DNA of 64,000 nt from Fomes fomentarius (taxonomy: Eukaryota; Basidiomycota; Agaricomycetes; Polyporales; Polyporaceae). Below the pieces are notes generated by a model, which saw only the letters and a program-made list of their open reading frames with translations, was not told the DNA's origin and did no database searches. The position numbers and the translations under genes are program-made. Positions 49,631-60,534 of the stretch are shown piece after piece (the stretch's first letter is position 1; the number at the start of each line of letters is the position of its first letter). Location of the stretch: assembly GCA_022606135.1 (NCBI GenBank), contig JABYQN010000002.1, positions 1,736,001 to 1,800,000 on the forward strand, written 5' to 3'.

Positions 49631-52600
49631 TCAACTCCGTCCTGCCACACCCGCCCGCGATGGTGGTGCGCGCCGCGCCGGTTCCGTCTCGTCCACCACG
49701 CGCTGCCACCGGTCAATCAGCCTCGACACGCCCTGGTACGGCTTCTCAGGCGACGGCGAGCGCACATTCGCATTGTGCTGCCCGACCTCCAGTTGTGCTG
49801 ACAGCTTCCGCTCAATGCGCGGCGAGGGCGGCGGGCCCATGTCGCCCTTCGCAGAGAGCGATGCGAGGGACGTGCGCGATGGCTGGTCGCGCGGAGGCTC
49901 GAGTGGGGAGCGCTGAGACGGAAGACCGTTGATCACGCCTGGTGTCCGGGTCTGTGCCTGAGTAGGGGAGGGACCGGACGTATACGAGCTCGAGTATGGC
50001 GTCTCGAGTCGCCCGACGGGCGACGACCGCTGTGGGAGTCCCGTTGGCGACGTGCGGTGCTTCGCAAAGTCACGTCCGTACTGTGACCGTCCAGTATCTT
50101 CCGGTACAGCGAGGTTCGCCTTGGTCAGTACTGGCGAAGTGGTGGGAGAAAGCTTCGGGAAGCGTGTCGCAGCGGCGGATGGCGAGGGGAAGTCTAATGA
50201 CGCGGTGCTGCTCGTGCTCGTGTGTGTCTTGAGTGAGAGCGCGGCTGGTTTCGTGGGAGGCCCAGGCCCTTGGCCTTTGACTCCACCAATGGTCTCGTAA
50301 CGTTGCACCATGTCCGATATCGAGCTTCGCCTGGTTCCTTTGCGTGACCGTGGGGTATCGGGCGGGGAGAGCGCCTGTTGCGCAACAGAGGCCTCTGATG
50401 AAGATGGGACGCCCAGCGATCCAGCGTTGGACTTGGATACAGGAGCGATGAACATCGAGGAAGGACGTGAGCGACCGCTCCCGGACTCGACGTTGGGTGC
50501 CGGGGCTGTAGAAGGTGGTACAGGTAAACGTCGAGAGCTAGACTGACTCGACGGTTGTCTTGCATGCTTGCTAGGAGAAGATCCACCCGTCTGTAATGAC
50601 GATTGACCACCAGTCGGCGCCGGGGTCGTCGAGACAGGCTGTGGAGAGGACGAACGGGGCTTGTTCGTCACCGCAGGCGGCTTCATCGTCGTCGTCGACG
50701 CGGGGAGGATGACCGAGCTCCTCTTCGTGGCAGCAGTAGGCGTCGTCGGACTTTTCGCCCCACCCCACAAGTCCACCAGATCGTGCACCGAGTTCTGCCG
50801 TCCCTTACTCCTCGCTCTTCGTCTCCTTGGGCCCTCAGTGGGAGCACCGGTGCCGTTGAGCGGCGCCCCGGCCTTCTGCAGCCCCTTCGTCTTCTCTCCG
50901 ACGCTCTCCTGCGCTTTCGATGGGTTGTACCCATTCGCGTCTTCAGGGTCGTCCTCGCTGCCTGAAGAAAACGAGCCCTGCTTAGACCTTGACCTCGACT
51001 TGGGCGACGGGACCGGGCTCCAATTGTCCGTCAGTCCACTGGGCGACGGCGTCTTGCTCTGGCGCGTGTCCGCCCCCGTGCCAGAGCGTATCTGCAGCCC
51101 AAGCCCAGCAGTGTTCACGTCGTTACGCGTGATGAACGCCTTCGTGCTCATCGGAGACTTCGAGCGATGCTTCTCCTCTTTCGCATACCTGCGTTGCTCC
51201 CCCGTCTTCCGCTTCTCACGCTCGCTCTTTCCAGCCGGGATGTGGTCCAGCCTGTCCAGAGCCATGCCCCACTCGCGCTCGAGCTCCGTCGTTTGCGGAA
51301 CGGGCGCAGGCGGTGGGAGCACGTTCTCAGCCTCCAGTGGGCGCTGCAGCGCGATCGGGCTACGCTCTATGAAGCTCGCACGTTTGCTGGGGGAGTCGCG
51401 CAGGACAGGTTGTTCTTGTTGTGATATTGACAGCCCTGTGGTCCGCACACCCAGTGGGCCGCCCAAGCCTTCATCGTTACCGGTCAGCCAGTCTTGAGGC
51501 TCAGCACGGGGAGCGGGCGAAGGTCGCGGAGGGAGCGAAGGAGCATAAGAACCAGCGGTCCCAGAGAGCAGCTCCTGTTGTTGCGCCGTGGTCTTCATCG
51601 AGATCGAGCTCCGATGCTTGCGCTCGAGCGAAGGCCGATTGGCGCGAGGCTGAGATGGCCTGCTGGGACCATCCTCCTTCTTCGTGGTAGTCGTCGACTC
51701 GGCACTTCTGAGGAACGTAGACTGGCGCGACCCAGGTGCGCGGGCGTCACGCATCGCATGGCCAGTGACCTGTTGTGAACGCACGCCATCGTAACGACCC
51801 TTGACGCCCGGTGCATTCGAGCTTTGGCCATAACCAGTGCCCGACGCACTCATATAGCTGCTTCGTGAAGGTGGCCGGTCGGATACACGTGTGGGCGCGA
51901 CCGGTGGCTTCTCTGCTGCAGAGGGAGATCCAAACGTCCGATCGAGGTCCTCAAGGGATGGGAATCGTTCTTCTGCCGTGAGACCTTCTTGTGACGGCGA
52001 AGGTGCCTTCACGTGCTGCCGCCACGTTTGTGAGGGAGGGGGGATCGGAGACAGATTCGTCGATTGCGGCTGAACTTGCGGTTGTGGCGAGGGCGTGGGT
52101 CGTGGTGGATGCGCACTTGGGGGACGGTACGTCGTGTTGGACGTTCCAAGCCCGCTGCCGGCAGGAGGCAGGAGGTTGTATGGGGTAGCAGACGACCCAG
52201 AAGAGCCCCCGAAGCTCGCCAAGCCGGTCCTACTCATCCTAGCCTCACCAAGCGTAGGCGGTTGAGGCGGCGCGGAGAGCCCCAACCCATCGAATGCATC
52301 CTTGCCTATCCGGCTCTGGCGCAGGCGGGAAGGTTGTTGTGAGGTCAGCGCAGGGCGTGAACCAGTGGGCGGTGATTGCTTCGAAGGGTCGAAAGCGTCT
52401 CCGAACCCAGTGCCGAAACCAGAAGAAGGGCTGTCCACAGGCTTGCTCGTCGCTGATGAACGACCGGATTGTTGTGCAGCCATGAACTTGCTCCCAAAGC
52501 TGGACGAGAAGTCATTGTCGAATGCGCGACGTTCCGTCGGATCCGGCTTCTGGGCTGACTGGCGCGAATTATGACTCCATGCATCCACATCCGCCTTGCT

Positions 52601-54052
52601 ACCTAACGGTGCGGCATCACTGGCTAGCGAAGGGAGACCAGACCTAGCGGGCCGCAGGCCCTTCCACGCCCGATCATTATCGTCCCCAAACCTCGTCTCG
52701 AAAGCCACAGGCTTCTCTGGACTCGCCGTGCGTGATGGAGCTTTCGAACCATGGCCCTGCGGTGGTCGTCCGCGCCGCATAGGGGCGATCGCCTCCAAAA
52801 CCTTCTCGCGAGCCTCCACACCAGCATTCTTCGCCGGCAGTTGCTGTGACTTGTATGACACCAGGTCGTCGAGGGGATTGGCAGCGACATTAGGGGAGAG
52901 TGACTGTAAGGGAGCTTGGAGGGAACGGGGGGAAAGTGGCTCCTTGACAGGTATATTGTAAGTGAACCGGGACTTCGTGCCGCGGAGATTATGGACATGT
53001 TGAAGGATCTCGAACACGGAAGGGCGCTGTGCACCGTGTTCCTTGAGCATAGAAGCTACCAGATTGTGAGTTAAACACAGAGCTGAAAGACGCTCAGTGA
53101 CGCACCTATGAGACTATTCATTTGTGCAGAATATACGGGGTATGGTGGGATCTTGTACTGGACGTTCAAGATCGCAAGTGGCCCGTGTTCCTCGAAGGGG
53201 GTGGTGTAGTAGCATAGCTTGTAGAGGAGCACACCTAACGCCCAGACATCGCTCTTCTCGTCTATAGGACGGCGAAGATGAACGTCAATCATTTCGGGAG
53301 CGCGGTATTGCAGAGTAGTATGTCGATTGAGATCGGCCTCGAGCGCTCGAAGCTCCTGAGTGTTAGTTGGGACCTTCTGCACTGGGGTAGCACTGCCAAA
53401 GTCACACAGCTTGTAGGATGTCGGTGACGACTGGAGGATGTTCTCGACCTTCAAGTCGCGGTGGAGGATGGGTGGTTTGAGGGCATGCATGGCGGCAAGC
53501 CCCTCGCAGATCTCAATAAATATGGTGAGTATCTCAGACTCGGTCAAGCGTTCTCGCAGTCGCCTGTTCATCATGTCGATGATACCTCCTCCTGGGCAGA
53601 ACTCCATGAGGATGAAGACCTCGTACGTTCCGTTCGCCATCCGGTGCCATGCAGCATCAATGAGGAAGACAATGTTGGGATGGCCCTTGAGGATCCGCTG
53701 CGAAACATACGTTCACAAGACGCACGGAAGAGAAGATGATGGGAGGCTAGTCACCATTATGTCCACCTCCTTCTTGACCTCGGACAGCATGGCCTCGTTG
53801 GGAACTGCGATGCGCTTGAGCACATGGTGAGTAGTGTTATAGACCGGCTGTGCGGTCCTGACAAGATAGACATGGGCGAAGCCGCCTGGAAGGTCGGAAT
53901 TAGCTGCTTTGACGATCTAGCAACGAGGGAGGCCGACCTTGGCTCAGGTAGCGCTCGACGACGACGGTGTATTTGTTGACGGTGATGGACTGGCCGGGGA
54001 CGAGGGTTCCCTTGTTGGCCGCTGGAAAGGCCTGGGGGGGCGCGGCCTGCAT
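49631..54052 (-). CDS. Ark1/Prk1/AAK1-type (NAK family) Ser/Thr kinase with long disordered tail
   Basis: About 1,400 residues. The N-terminal kinase domain starts after MQAAPPQAFPAANKGTLV: a G-loop of the NAK type (VVERYLSQGGFAHVYLVR), HVLKRIAV with the Lys, MEFCPGGGIIDMMNRRL, ILHRDLKVENIL, CDFGSATP, TTLQYRAPEMIDVHLRRPI and DVWALGVLLYKLCYYTTPF. Then follows a single open exon of about 1,130 codons (49631-53050) that is Pro-, Ser- and Arg-rich, mostly disordered, and full of PxxP-like stretches. Kinases of this family phosphorylate endocytic coat and actin-patch proteins (yeast Pan1, epsins; animal AP-2) and control clathrin uptake. The tail ends in a predicted helix (YQGVSRLIDRWQRVVDETE). 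The stop at 49631 follows SRAGVAGRS. Confidence 0.93.
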
Positions 54053-54357
54053 CACTGCGGTTGAGAGAAGGGCAGGCCAGGAGAAGAGAGAGGACAGAGA
54101 GAATAGCTGGCCGTAGCCGACCACAACCAGCCAACGTCCAATCGCGCCGACCGGCACATGCCGTCCCACACCAGCGTCTCCCCCAACACGTCAATATGCC
54201 CAAATAACGCGGTATAGCAGGCAGCGCACGTGGCTACCTACCTGCGTCATTGCCCATTCGCGGCGCTTTGGGCTTGGATCTCGCCTGCCTCCCGCGCCCT
54301 GCTCTTTGCCCTCATCGCTCCTCATCAGCGCCCCCAGCACGCAGATAGACAGACAGT
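54053..54357. promoter_or_regulatory. divergent promoter between Ark-like kinase and dehydrogenase genes
   Basis: 305 bp between two outward-facing start codons. GC-rich, with pyrimidine-rich stretches near each start and no TATA box; the spacing suggests shared control. Confidence 0.45.
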
Positions 54358-55779
54358 ATGGACAGGCCAGGGCACCTCAACCTCCTCCACATCCAGCACA
54401 CCGAGTCAAACCCCTTCTCGCGTCCCACCACCCCCGGCCAAAATGCCACACAGATCGCATTCGTCGGTCTCGGTGCCATGGGCTATCCTATGGCGCGCAA
54501 CCTCGCCAAATGGCGCCAGCAGCACGTCCAGGGCTTCCTGCCACTCCTTGTGTGGAATCGCTCCAGGGGCAAGGCTGAGGATCTGGTCAAGGAGTTGTCC
54601 GACAACGCGATCACCATCGCGGACTCACTGGAGCAAGTCGCGACCGAGGCGGACATCATCATCACCAACCTATCCAACGATGATGTTGTGCGGAGCGTTT
54701 ACCAAGCATTTGCGAAGACGTTGCATGTACGCGCCAATTGATTATGACATTTTCCGTCTTGTGCACTAAATTCGTTCCTCCAGGAATCGAAGCCTACCAG
54801 AACGAAGACATTCGTTGAGTCAAGTACTATTTACCCGACCCTTGCCGGTATGTGGGACAACGATACTGCAACAAATAAGCTGAGTTGCTCATATCGCCAC
54901 AGCTGAGCTCGACACGCTTCTGTCTGGGGTACCATCCACCCACTTTATCACCGCTCCCGTCTTCGGTCCTCCTGCTGCGGCAGCCGGGGCGCAGCTTGTA
55001 ATTGTCATGTCTGGAGACTATCGCACCAAGAAGGAGGTCTCCCATATCCTTCACCCTGCAGTAGGCAGGAAGCTCCTCGACCTTGGTGGGAACGTCGAGA
55101 AAGGTGTGTGTATTCCAAGCAGAGGATGTGAACGCGGTCTCACGGATCGCATGTCAGCTCCGACCTTCAAGCTGATCGGTAACTCGCTGATCCTTGGATC
55201 ACTGGAGCTCCTTGCCGAAGTCTTCACACTGTCGGAGAAGGCCGGCATCGGTGCACCACTGGTGCACCAGCTTATCAAGGATATCATGCCAGCACCTCCG
55301 TAAGTCGACGAACGCTTGTGTAGTGCAACACTGTTCATTTACTTCGGTCTCTAGGTTGGTGAACTACGGCGAGAAGATGATTCATGACCATTTTGATGGG
55401 AGCAAGGGCTTTGCGATTGACGGCGGCCTCAAGGATTCTACACACATACGCAAGCTGGCGACGGAGCTTGATGCGCCCATGCCTGCCTTGGTAAGGGTGG
55501 TTCGTGTTAGTCAGGTCTTCCGACACTTACGTTTGTACGCAGGACGCGGCTCACCAACACATGCTGACTGCGAGAGCACTTCACGCAAACCAAGTTCGAA
55601 AAGGACACGATCACTTCGATGTTTTGGATTGGAGTTCGCTGGTCGCTGGTGCCCGCGTATCCGCTGGGCTAGATGGGTTCGACAGCAGCAAGGTGCGTGA
55701 CGCTGTGGTAGCGATTGCATCGCTTGTCCCTGATCTATCCTTGTAGCACTCGAAGGTTGTTCCGGTCTTCGAGGACTAG
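54358..55779 (+). CDS. beta-hydroxyacid dehydrogenase (3-hydroxyisobutyrate dehydrogenase-like)
   Basis: About 345 residues from seven exons. The N-terminal Rossmann fold has the NAD(P)-binding GxGxxG in IAFVGLGAMGYPMARNLA, then VWNRSRGKAEDL and ADIIITNLSNDDVV. The substrate-binding Ser/Thr loop is FVESSTIYPTLAAEL, followed by FITAPVFGPPAAAAGAQLVI. The catalytic Lys and its partner Asn are in APTFKLIGNSLILGSLELL (KxxxN), which opens the all-helical C-terminal domain. The family reduces or oxidises short beta-hydroxyacids, for example in valine breakdown, or aldehydes such as succinic semialdehyde and glyoxylate. Without a mitochondrial presequence, a cytosolic reductase of the GLYR/NP60-like kind is as likely as true 3-hydroxyisobutyrate dehydrogenase. 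The last exon (55750-55779) encodes only HSKVVPVFED. Confidence 0.88.
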
Positions 55780-56736
55780 ATGCGCGCATACACCCAGCGG
55801 CCTTCCATACTATTGGATGCCCCCGTCCTCGACGTTAGTGGAAGAAAGTCAGAGTTTCAGAAGAAGGTTCCACGCGATGGATTTTTTCTATGAGTTGTAC
55901 CAATAGCTTCCATTTGAACGCTATGGATGGATGGATCATTAACTCCGCCTTTTCGTGACTCGGATTAAGAGCATGTTGAGCAAAGAAAGGCCTGCTACGC
56001 CACGGTGTTCAACTCGTGATCATTGACATGGATGGACTACCTTGCACGTCCATCGTCCAATTAATCTCGTACAGAAGCGCAACCACGTCGGCGAAACCGC
56101 ACAGACGACGGACGCATCCCATAGTCCGGTGAAACTCTATTGAGAGTTCTGATACAATCTCAGGGATTCATTGGGACACCTTTTTCACACCATTTCTGGT
56201 GGATGCCGTTGAATGTGACGCTGCCATGTCGTCCTGACGAGACTATTCCATGCATTCATCACCGCTAGCAGATGTCTGGACACGGATCCACATTGCTGCA
56301 CGGATCTCCGCGAGCATGCGGGATGGAACGTCACAGAGGAAGTCATATTTCTTCACGGTTCTATCCTCGTATCAAAATTCCATGTCCTGTCAGACGCACT
56401 AGCTTCTAAACCCAGCCATATCATTGTGTCTGCTAGCTCCATGACTGAGACAATCGGCCAAATCCCGGGACTTGGCTAGGTCCCTCCCTGCTGCATTTTC
56501 GTATTCGAAATGAGCAGAATGTATGTTGCTGGTCGGCGGAGGATAATATGTATGGATTAAGGAAATAAAAGTAACAGGACCCCTTCCCAATTCACTATAA
56601 TTCTGTTGCGGTCGCAGGTTTTACGTCGATTCACAGCACCTTCCATATTAGGACGGCCGTGTGCAATTTCGACAAACGCCCGTTGCTCCTTGCTCTCCGT
56701 TCCCCGGTGAGCTGGACGTCCACCGCGTCGAACGCG
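55780..56736. other. intergenic, no gene seen
   Basis: 957 bp between the dehydrogenase and uL10m genes, both on plus. AT-richer than the neighbours. Short open frames only, none recognisable. Confidence 0.45.
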
Positions 56737-57597
56737 ATGTTACGCACCTCCTCCCGTCTACCTGCCGCTCGGCCTGTGCGCATCCCTACCCGAACATATG
56801 CTCTCTCACTCAAGCCTCCGGTAGTCTACTCACGCAAGAGCGTCCCGCGAGCCTACTCCGAACGCAAGACCTATCTCTACAACCAGTACACTCGCCTGCT
56901 CGAGACCACCTCCACCGCCCCCCTCCTCCTCTTCGAGCACACCGACTTCTCCGTGCAACGCCTCATCCGGCTCCGTGCTGAAATTGCCGCCGCGGTGGCC
57001 AAGGCTGCTGGCACGCCCTCTCTCGCGTCCCCCTCCCCCTCACCCGTCGTCCTTGCCACGCCGACATTCACAGTGCTGAAGACGGGCCTGTTCGGAGTCG
57101 CACTGCGGGAGGCCCACCACCTCGACAAGGTGCTACAGAAGCAGATCGCGAAGACGGTGACGGGCTCGCTCGCCGTGCTCTCCTTCCCGGAGCTGAACCC
57201 GCCCCAGCTCAAGGCGGTCCTGCGCACGCTCGCGCGCGCGGTGCCCCCGCGCAAGCCGAAGACGCAGCAGGCGCTCGACGACGAGAAGAAGGCGGCCGAG
57301 GCCGCGTTCGTCCCCGGGCGACGACCAAAACGCCAGCGGCCAACCCCCGTGCCCGACCTGAAGCTGCTGGGCGCTGTCATTGAGCGTAGGCTGTTCTTGG
57401 CGGAGGGCGTGCAGAGCGTTGCGGAGCTGCCGACGCTGGACGCGTTGAGGGCGCAGATCGTTGGGCTGTTGAGTGCGCCGGCGGCCCAGCTTGCGATGGT
57501 GTTGAGCGAAGCGAGCGGAGGGAAGTTGGCGAGGACGCTGGAGGGGTTTAAAAAGACCTTGGAGACCGAGAGTCAGGATGGTCAGGCTCCTCCATAG
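56737..57597 (+). CDS. MRPL11: mitochondrial large-subunit ribosomal protein uL10m
   Basis: A single-exon gene of 286 residues, one of the few intronless ones here. The start MLRTSSRLPAARPVRIPTRTYA is a typical mitochondrial presequence: Arg/Ser/Ala-rich with no acids. It is followed by the conserved entry YSERKTYLYNQYTRLLE, FEHTDFSVQRLIRLRAEI, TFTVLKTGLFGVALREA and GSLAVLSFPELNPPQLKAVL, which match the L10 fold of the P-stalk base. A basic linker and a helical C-terminus follow (FLAEGVQSVAELPTLDALR). The open frame extends 78 nt upstream to 56659, but that would destroy the presequence, so 56737 is preferred. uL10m anchors L7/L12 in the mitoribosome. Confidence 0.88.
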   Translation: MLRTSSRLPAARPVRIPTRTYALSLKPPVVYSRKSVPRAYSERKTYLYNQYTRLLETTSTAPLLLFEHTDFSVQRLIRLRAEIAAAVAKAAGTPSLASPSPSPVVLATPTFTVLKTGLFGVALREAHHLDKVLQKQIAKTVTGSLAVLSFPELNPPQLKAVLRTLARAVPPRKPKTQQALDDEKKAAEAAFVPGRRPKRQRPTPVPDLKLLGAVIERRLFLAEGVQSVAELPTLDALRAQIVGLLSAPAAQLAMVLSEASGGKLARTLEGFKKTLETESQDGQAPP

Positions 57598-57800
57598 AGG
57601 GTGTAGAGGTTCGGCCTGCTTGTAGCACATAAACTCATCCTACACGAGACCACCTGATGTTGCAAGACACAGTGCTTGCGTTGCTGAAATTGTGGTCATG
57701 GAACAAGTGAAAGTTCTCTACGATAACGGGGAGCACGATACAAAGACAGCAACAGTACTAGCACAACACAAGAACGACAGGAACTTCGAAAGGAACGGGA

Positions 57801-60079
57801 CTATCTCCGCTTCGAGCTCCTGCTCTCCTCGCGTTCGCCAGGTGACGCCCTCCGTTTCCTGGCACTCACACAGTACACATGAGCTTCATGCTGAACACCA
57901 AAAAGACAAAGCACACACCTGCTGCTTCTGTCTCGTTCGTCCAAGTCCGGGGTTCCGCGGTCTTTCCTTTCGCTGCGCTCACTGCGTTCACTACGCTCGC
58001 TCCGTTCCCGCTCGCCTCCGCCTCCGCCTCCACCTCCTCCGTAGTCCAAGCCCTCGACTGCAGGCGCGCTACCGTCGATATCTTTGTACTTGTTCTTATT
58101 CCGAGGGCCGGTGGGGACGTTCGGAGGCAAGGGCGAAGCAGGGCGCACAGGTATCCCTAATTACCGGGATGAAGTCAGTCCACTCTTCTAAGCGGGGGGC
58201 ACACAAACGACGAACCTCTGCCGCGGCCAGCGAATGGTGCTCCGCGCCCACGCAAGCCCATACCTTGTGGTATACCTCGTCCACGGAACTGGCCGGGTGT
58301 TACTCCTCGTGCAGGACCCGCTGGTGCGACAGGAGTGGGCGTAGCACTCCCCTCCATACCTGGGTACATTTGCTGGCCCATCGCGCTCGGGTCCTGAATT
58401 GCGCAAACGTCGTTACATTGGACTTGAGGGAACCTTACGGAACACGCCAGCCACTCACCTGCATCGCGAACTCTGGGTTCATACCCATACCCATCATTCC
58501 CTGTCCAGGCGGGCCGCCACCCCCGAAGCCCTCCCCAACGCCCATGCCCATGCCAACCTGCCCTTCTGGATTACCCTGCGCACCTCCTTGAGGTCCTGCG
58601 CCACCCCCACCGCCGTCCTGCATCATACCCATGTCGCCCATCCCCACGCCCATTTCCATCATAGGGTTCATCATGGCTCCCATATTCATCATCTGGTTCA
58701 TCATCGGGCCGCCGTTCATGTTCATGCCCGCACCGGGAGGCATCATGCCTGCACCACCAGGGCCTCCTCCCCCACCACCCGCCATGACGGCCGTGGCACC
58801 TGCCATAACCATCGTACGAACTTCAGGCGGAAGAGCGATGAGCTGGTCTTCTGGCATGCCAGAGAAATTCTGTCCGTGTATGGTTAGCACCGTGTCCTCG
58901 CGAGGATAGGTCGGAGGGTAGACGGATCGACATACGACGACATTGCTCTTAAGCATGTTCGCGAGTTCCCCGAATTCTCGTCTACGGTAGCAGTATGCCT
59001 CCCATGAGATCTCATCGAATCCATAGTTGAACCAGTCACTGATATCCGAACCCGGTCTCCTCCACGGCTTCTCCGCAAGAGCGTTGAGGTCAACTTCCAA
59101 TATTGACCTTCCGTCCATCACTCCTGGTGCATTGGGGTCGATTGACGGGTGTGAAGGGGGCGCCCTAGCTGCAGGAAGCGTGTTCGGATCAGGACCTTCA
59201 TCTTTCACTGCCTGTTTTTCGGCCACGGCGAGTTTCTCAGTGGTGCCAGGTGTTGCCGCAACTGGAGGTAGTGGTGTCTGTGACTGTGAAGCAGGCTGAG
59301 GGGTGGACGTAGACTTGGTGAGGGCACCGCGCTCGCGTGGGGTGTATTCTGTGGTAAGTGAAGGTTGCGGTTGTGGGGCTGTTGAGGTTTGAGTATCAAG
59401 TCAAGACGACGGATATATGCATGTGCGCCTTACGTTTTTGAGGTGTCGAGAAGGTCGCACTTGTAGACCGGACACCACCGGAGCGGTTTTGTCTGAACAT
59501 TGAGTCAAACTACGAGTGGACGCCGGAATTTGTATCAAAATGAACATACCGGAAATCCAAACTTCGCCGCGCATGCGGATCCTCCATGATGATCTCGACA
59601 TCCTGCGATAGAGTGAGAAGTGCGACGAATATTTCTCAATAGTCATAGAACGTACCTCTTCGCTGTCGTCCTCTTCTTCACCATCCTCCTCCTCCTCGCT
59701 TCCGTTCTCCACAGGTTCGTTTTCCGCGTCCTCTCCATTGGCTGAATCTGCCGCTTGTTCTTCCAGCTTCGCGACGAGACCTTCAGTGACAGAACGGGTC
59801 TGGTCCAAGGATATTCTACCGCAGCGTTCACATGAGATGGCTTCCGGGTTGAGCCAGCAGAGACAGTCACTCACGGTTGTGGCACTGAGAATCACACCGG
59901 TTGAGAGAGGGTTAATGAGAATTCAATCCATTGCGCTCATTGAGGAAGTACAAGAAGATAGATAGGGCTGGAAAGCCCACTTGTTTCCGACTCGGACTCT
60001 CACCAGTTGTCTGCACATCTGCCTTTACCGATTCCTCCACGTTCGAGTCTCCATACAAGTAGCTGTCGTCGTCATCCAT
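57801..60079 (-). CDS. FIP1: polyadenylation factor Fip1
   Basis: About 560 residues from many exons. The start MDDDDSYLYGDSNVEESV is acidic; a Glu/Asp-rich stretch follows (ENGSEEEEDGEEEDDSEE). The diagnostic Fip1 motif is KPWRRPGSDISDWFNYGFDE followed by ISWEAYCYRRREF. After it, VEIIM-type and Met/Gly-rich segments (MNQMMNMGAMMNPMMEMGVG), Gly/Arg-rich repeats and an Arg/Glu/Ser run (four ERS repeats) close the protein. Fip1 tethers poly(A) polymerase to the cleavage and polyadenylation factor and binds U-rich RNA through its C-terminal region. Near the start a 10-nt exon (59875-59884) is needed to reach VPQPISLDQTRSVTEG. The stop follows SSKRR. Confidence 0.9.
59875..59884 (-). other. 10-nt microexon of FIP1
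   Basis: TGCCACAACC (minus strand) with acceptor TCTCAG and donor GTGAGT. With the preceding leftover G it encodes Val-Pro-Gln-Pro and joins ISLDQTRSV in frame. It is the only joining I found that keeps the frame from the start exon. Confidence 0.6.
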
Positions 60080-60534
60080 GCTGTATGTGAACCGTTAGTA
60101 TGAAACACTCATGGTATAGCCTCCACGCACGTTGCAGAAAGCTGAGCAAGTAAAGGAAGAAAAGTACAGACACGACAAACTCAACAGAAGAGATAACTGC
60201 AGAAAGACAAGGACACTGGTTGCGCGCCAGAGAGTCAGACCTCAGACCACAGACGCCAGCAGACTCGGCGCGCAAGCCGTTCACGTGACCCCGATCCCTG
60301 AAATTTCGCCCTTCGCGCGTTCCGTCCTCAGCCACCGTCTCCGTTCTGCCTCAAAGGATCATCGCCTGGGTCTACGACTGTCTGGAAAGACGCGGCCTGT
60401 GATATACGACATTCGACACTACCTCTCTGCCAGCATTACCTGGAAGCACTGTACGCGACAGCGTGTACTCGATCTCGTACTACATCCATATCCGCTATCC
60501 CGGCTAGATCTAGCAAGCGAAGGAGTGAGCAACC
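60080..60534. promoter_or_regulatory. divergent promoter between FIP1 and SYO1
   Basis: 455 bp between outward-facing start codons of two nuclear/RNA-linked genes. AT/purine-rich near FIP1. No TATA box or upstream frame of note. Confidence 0.45.
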
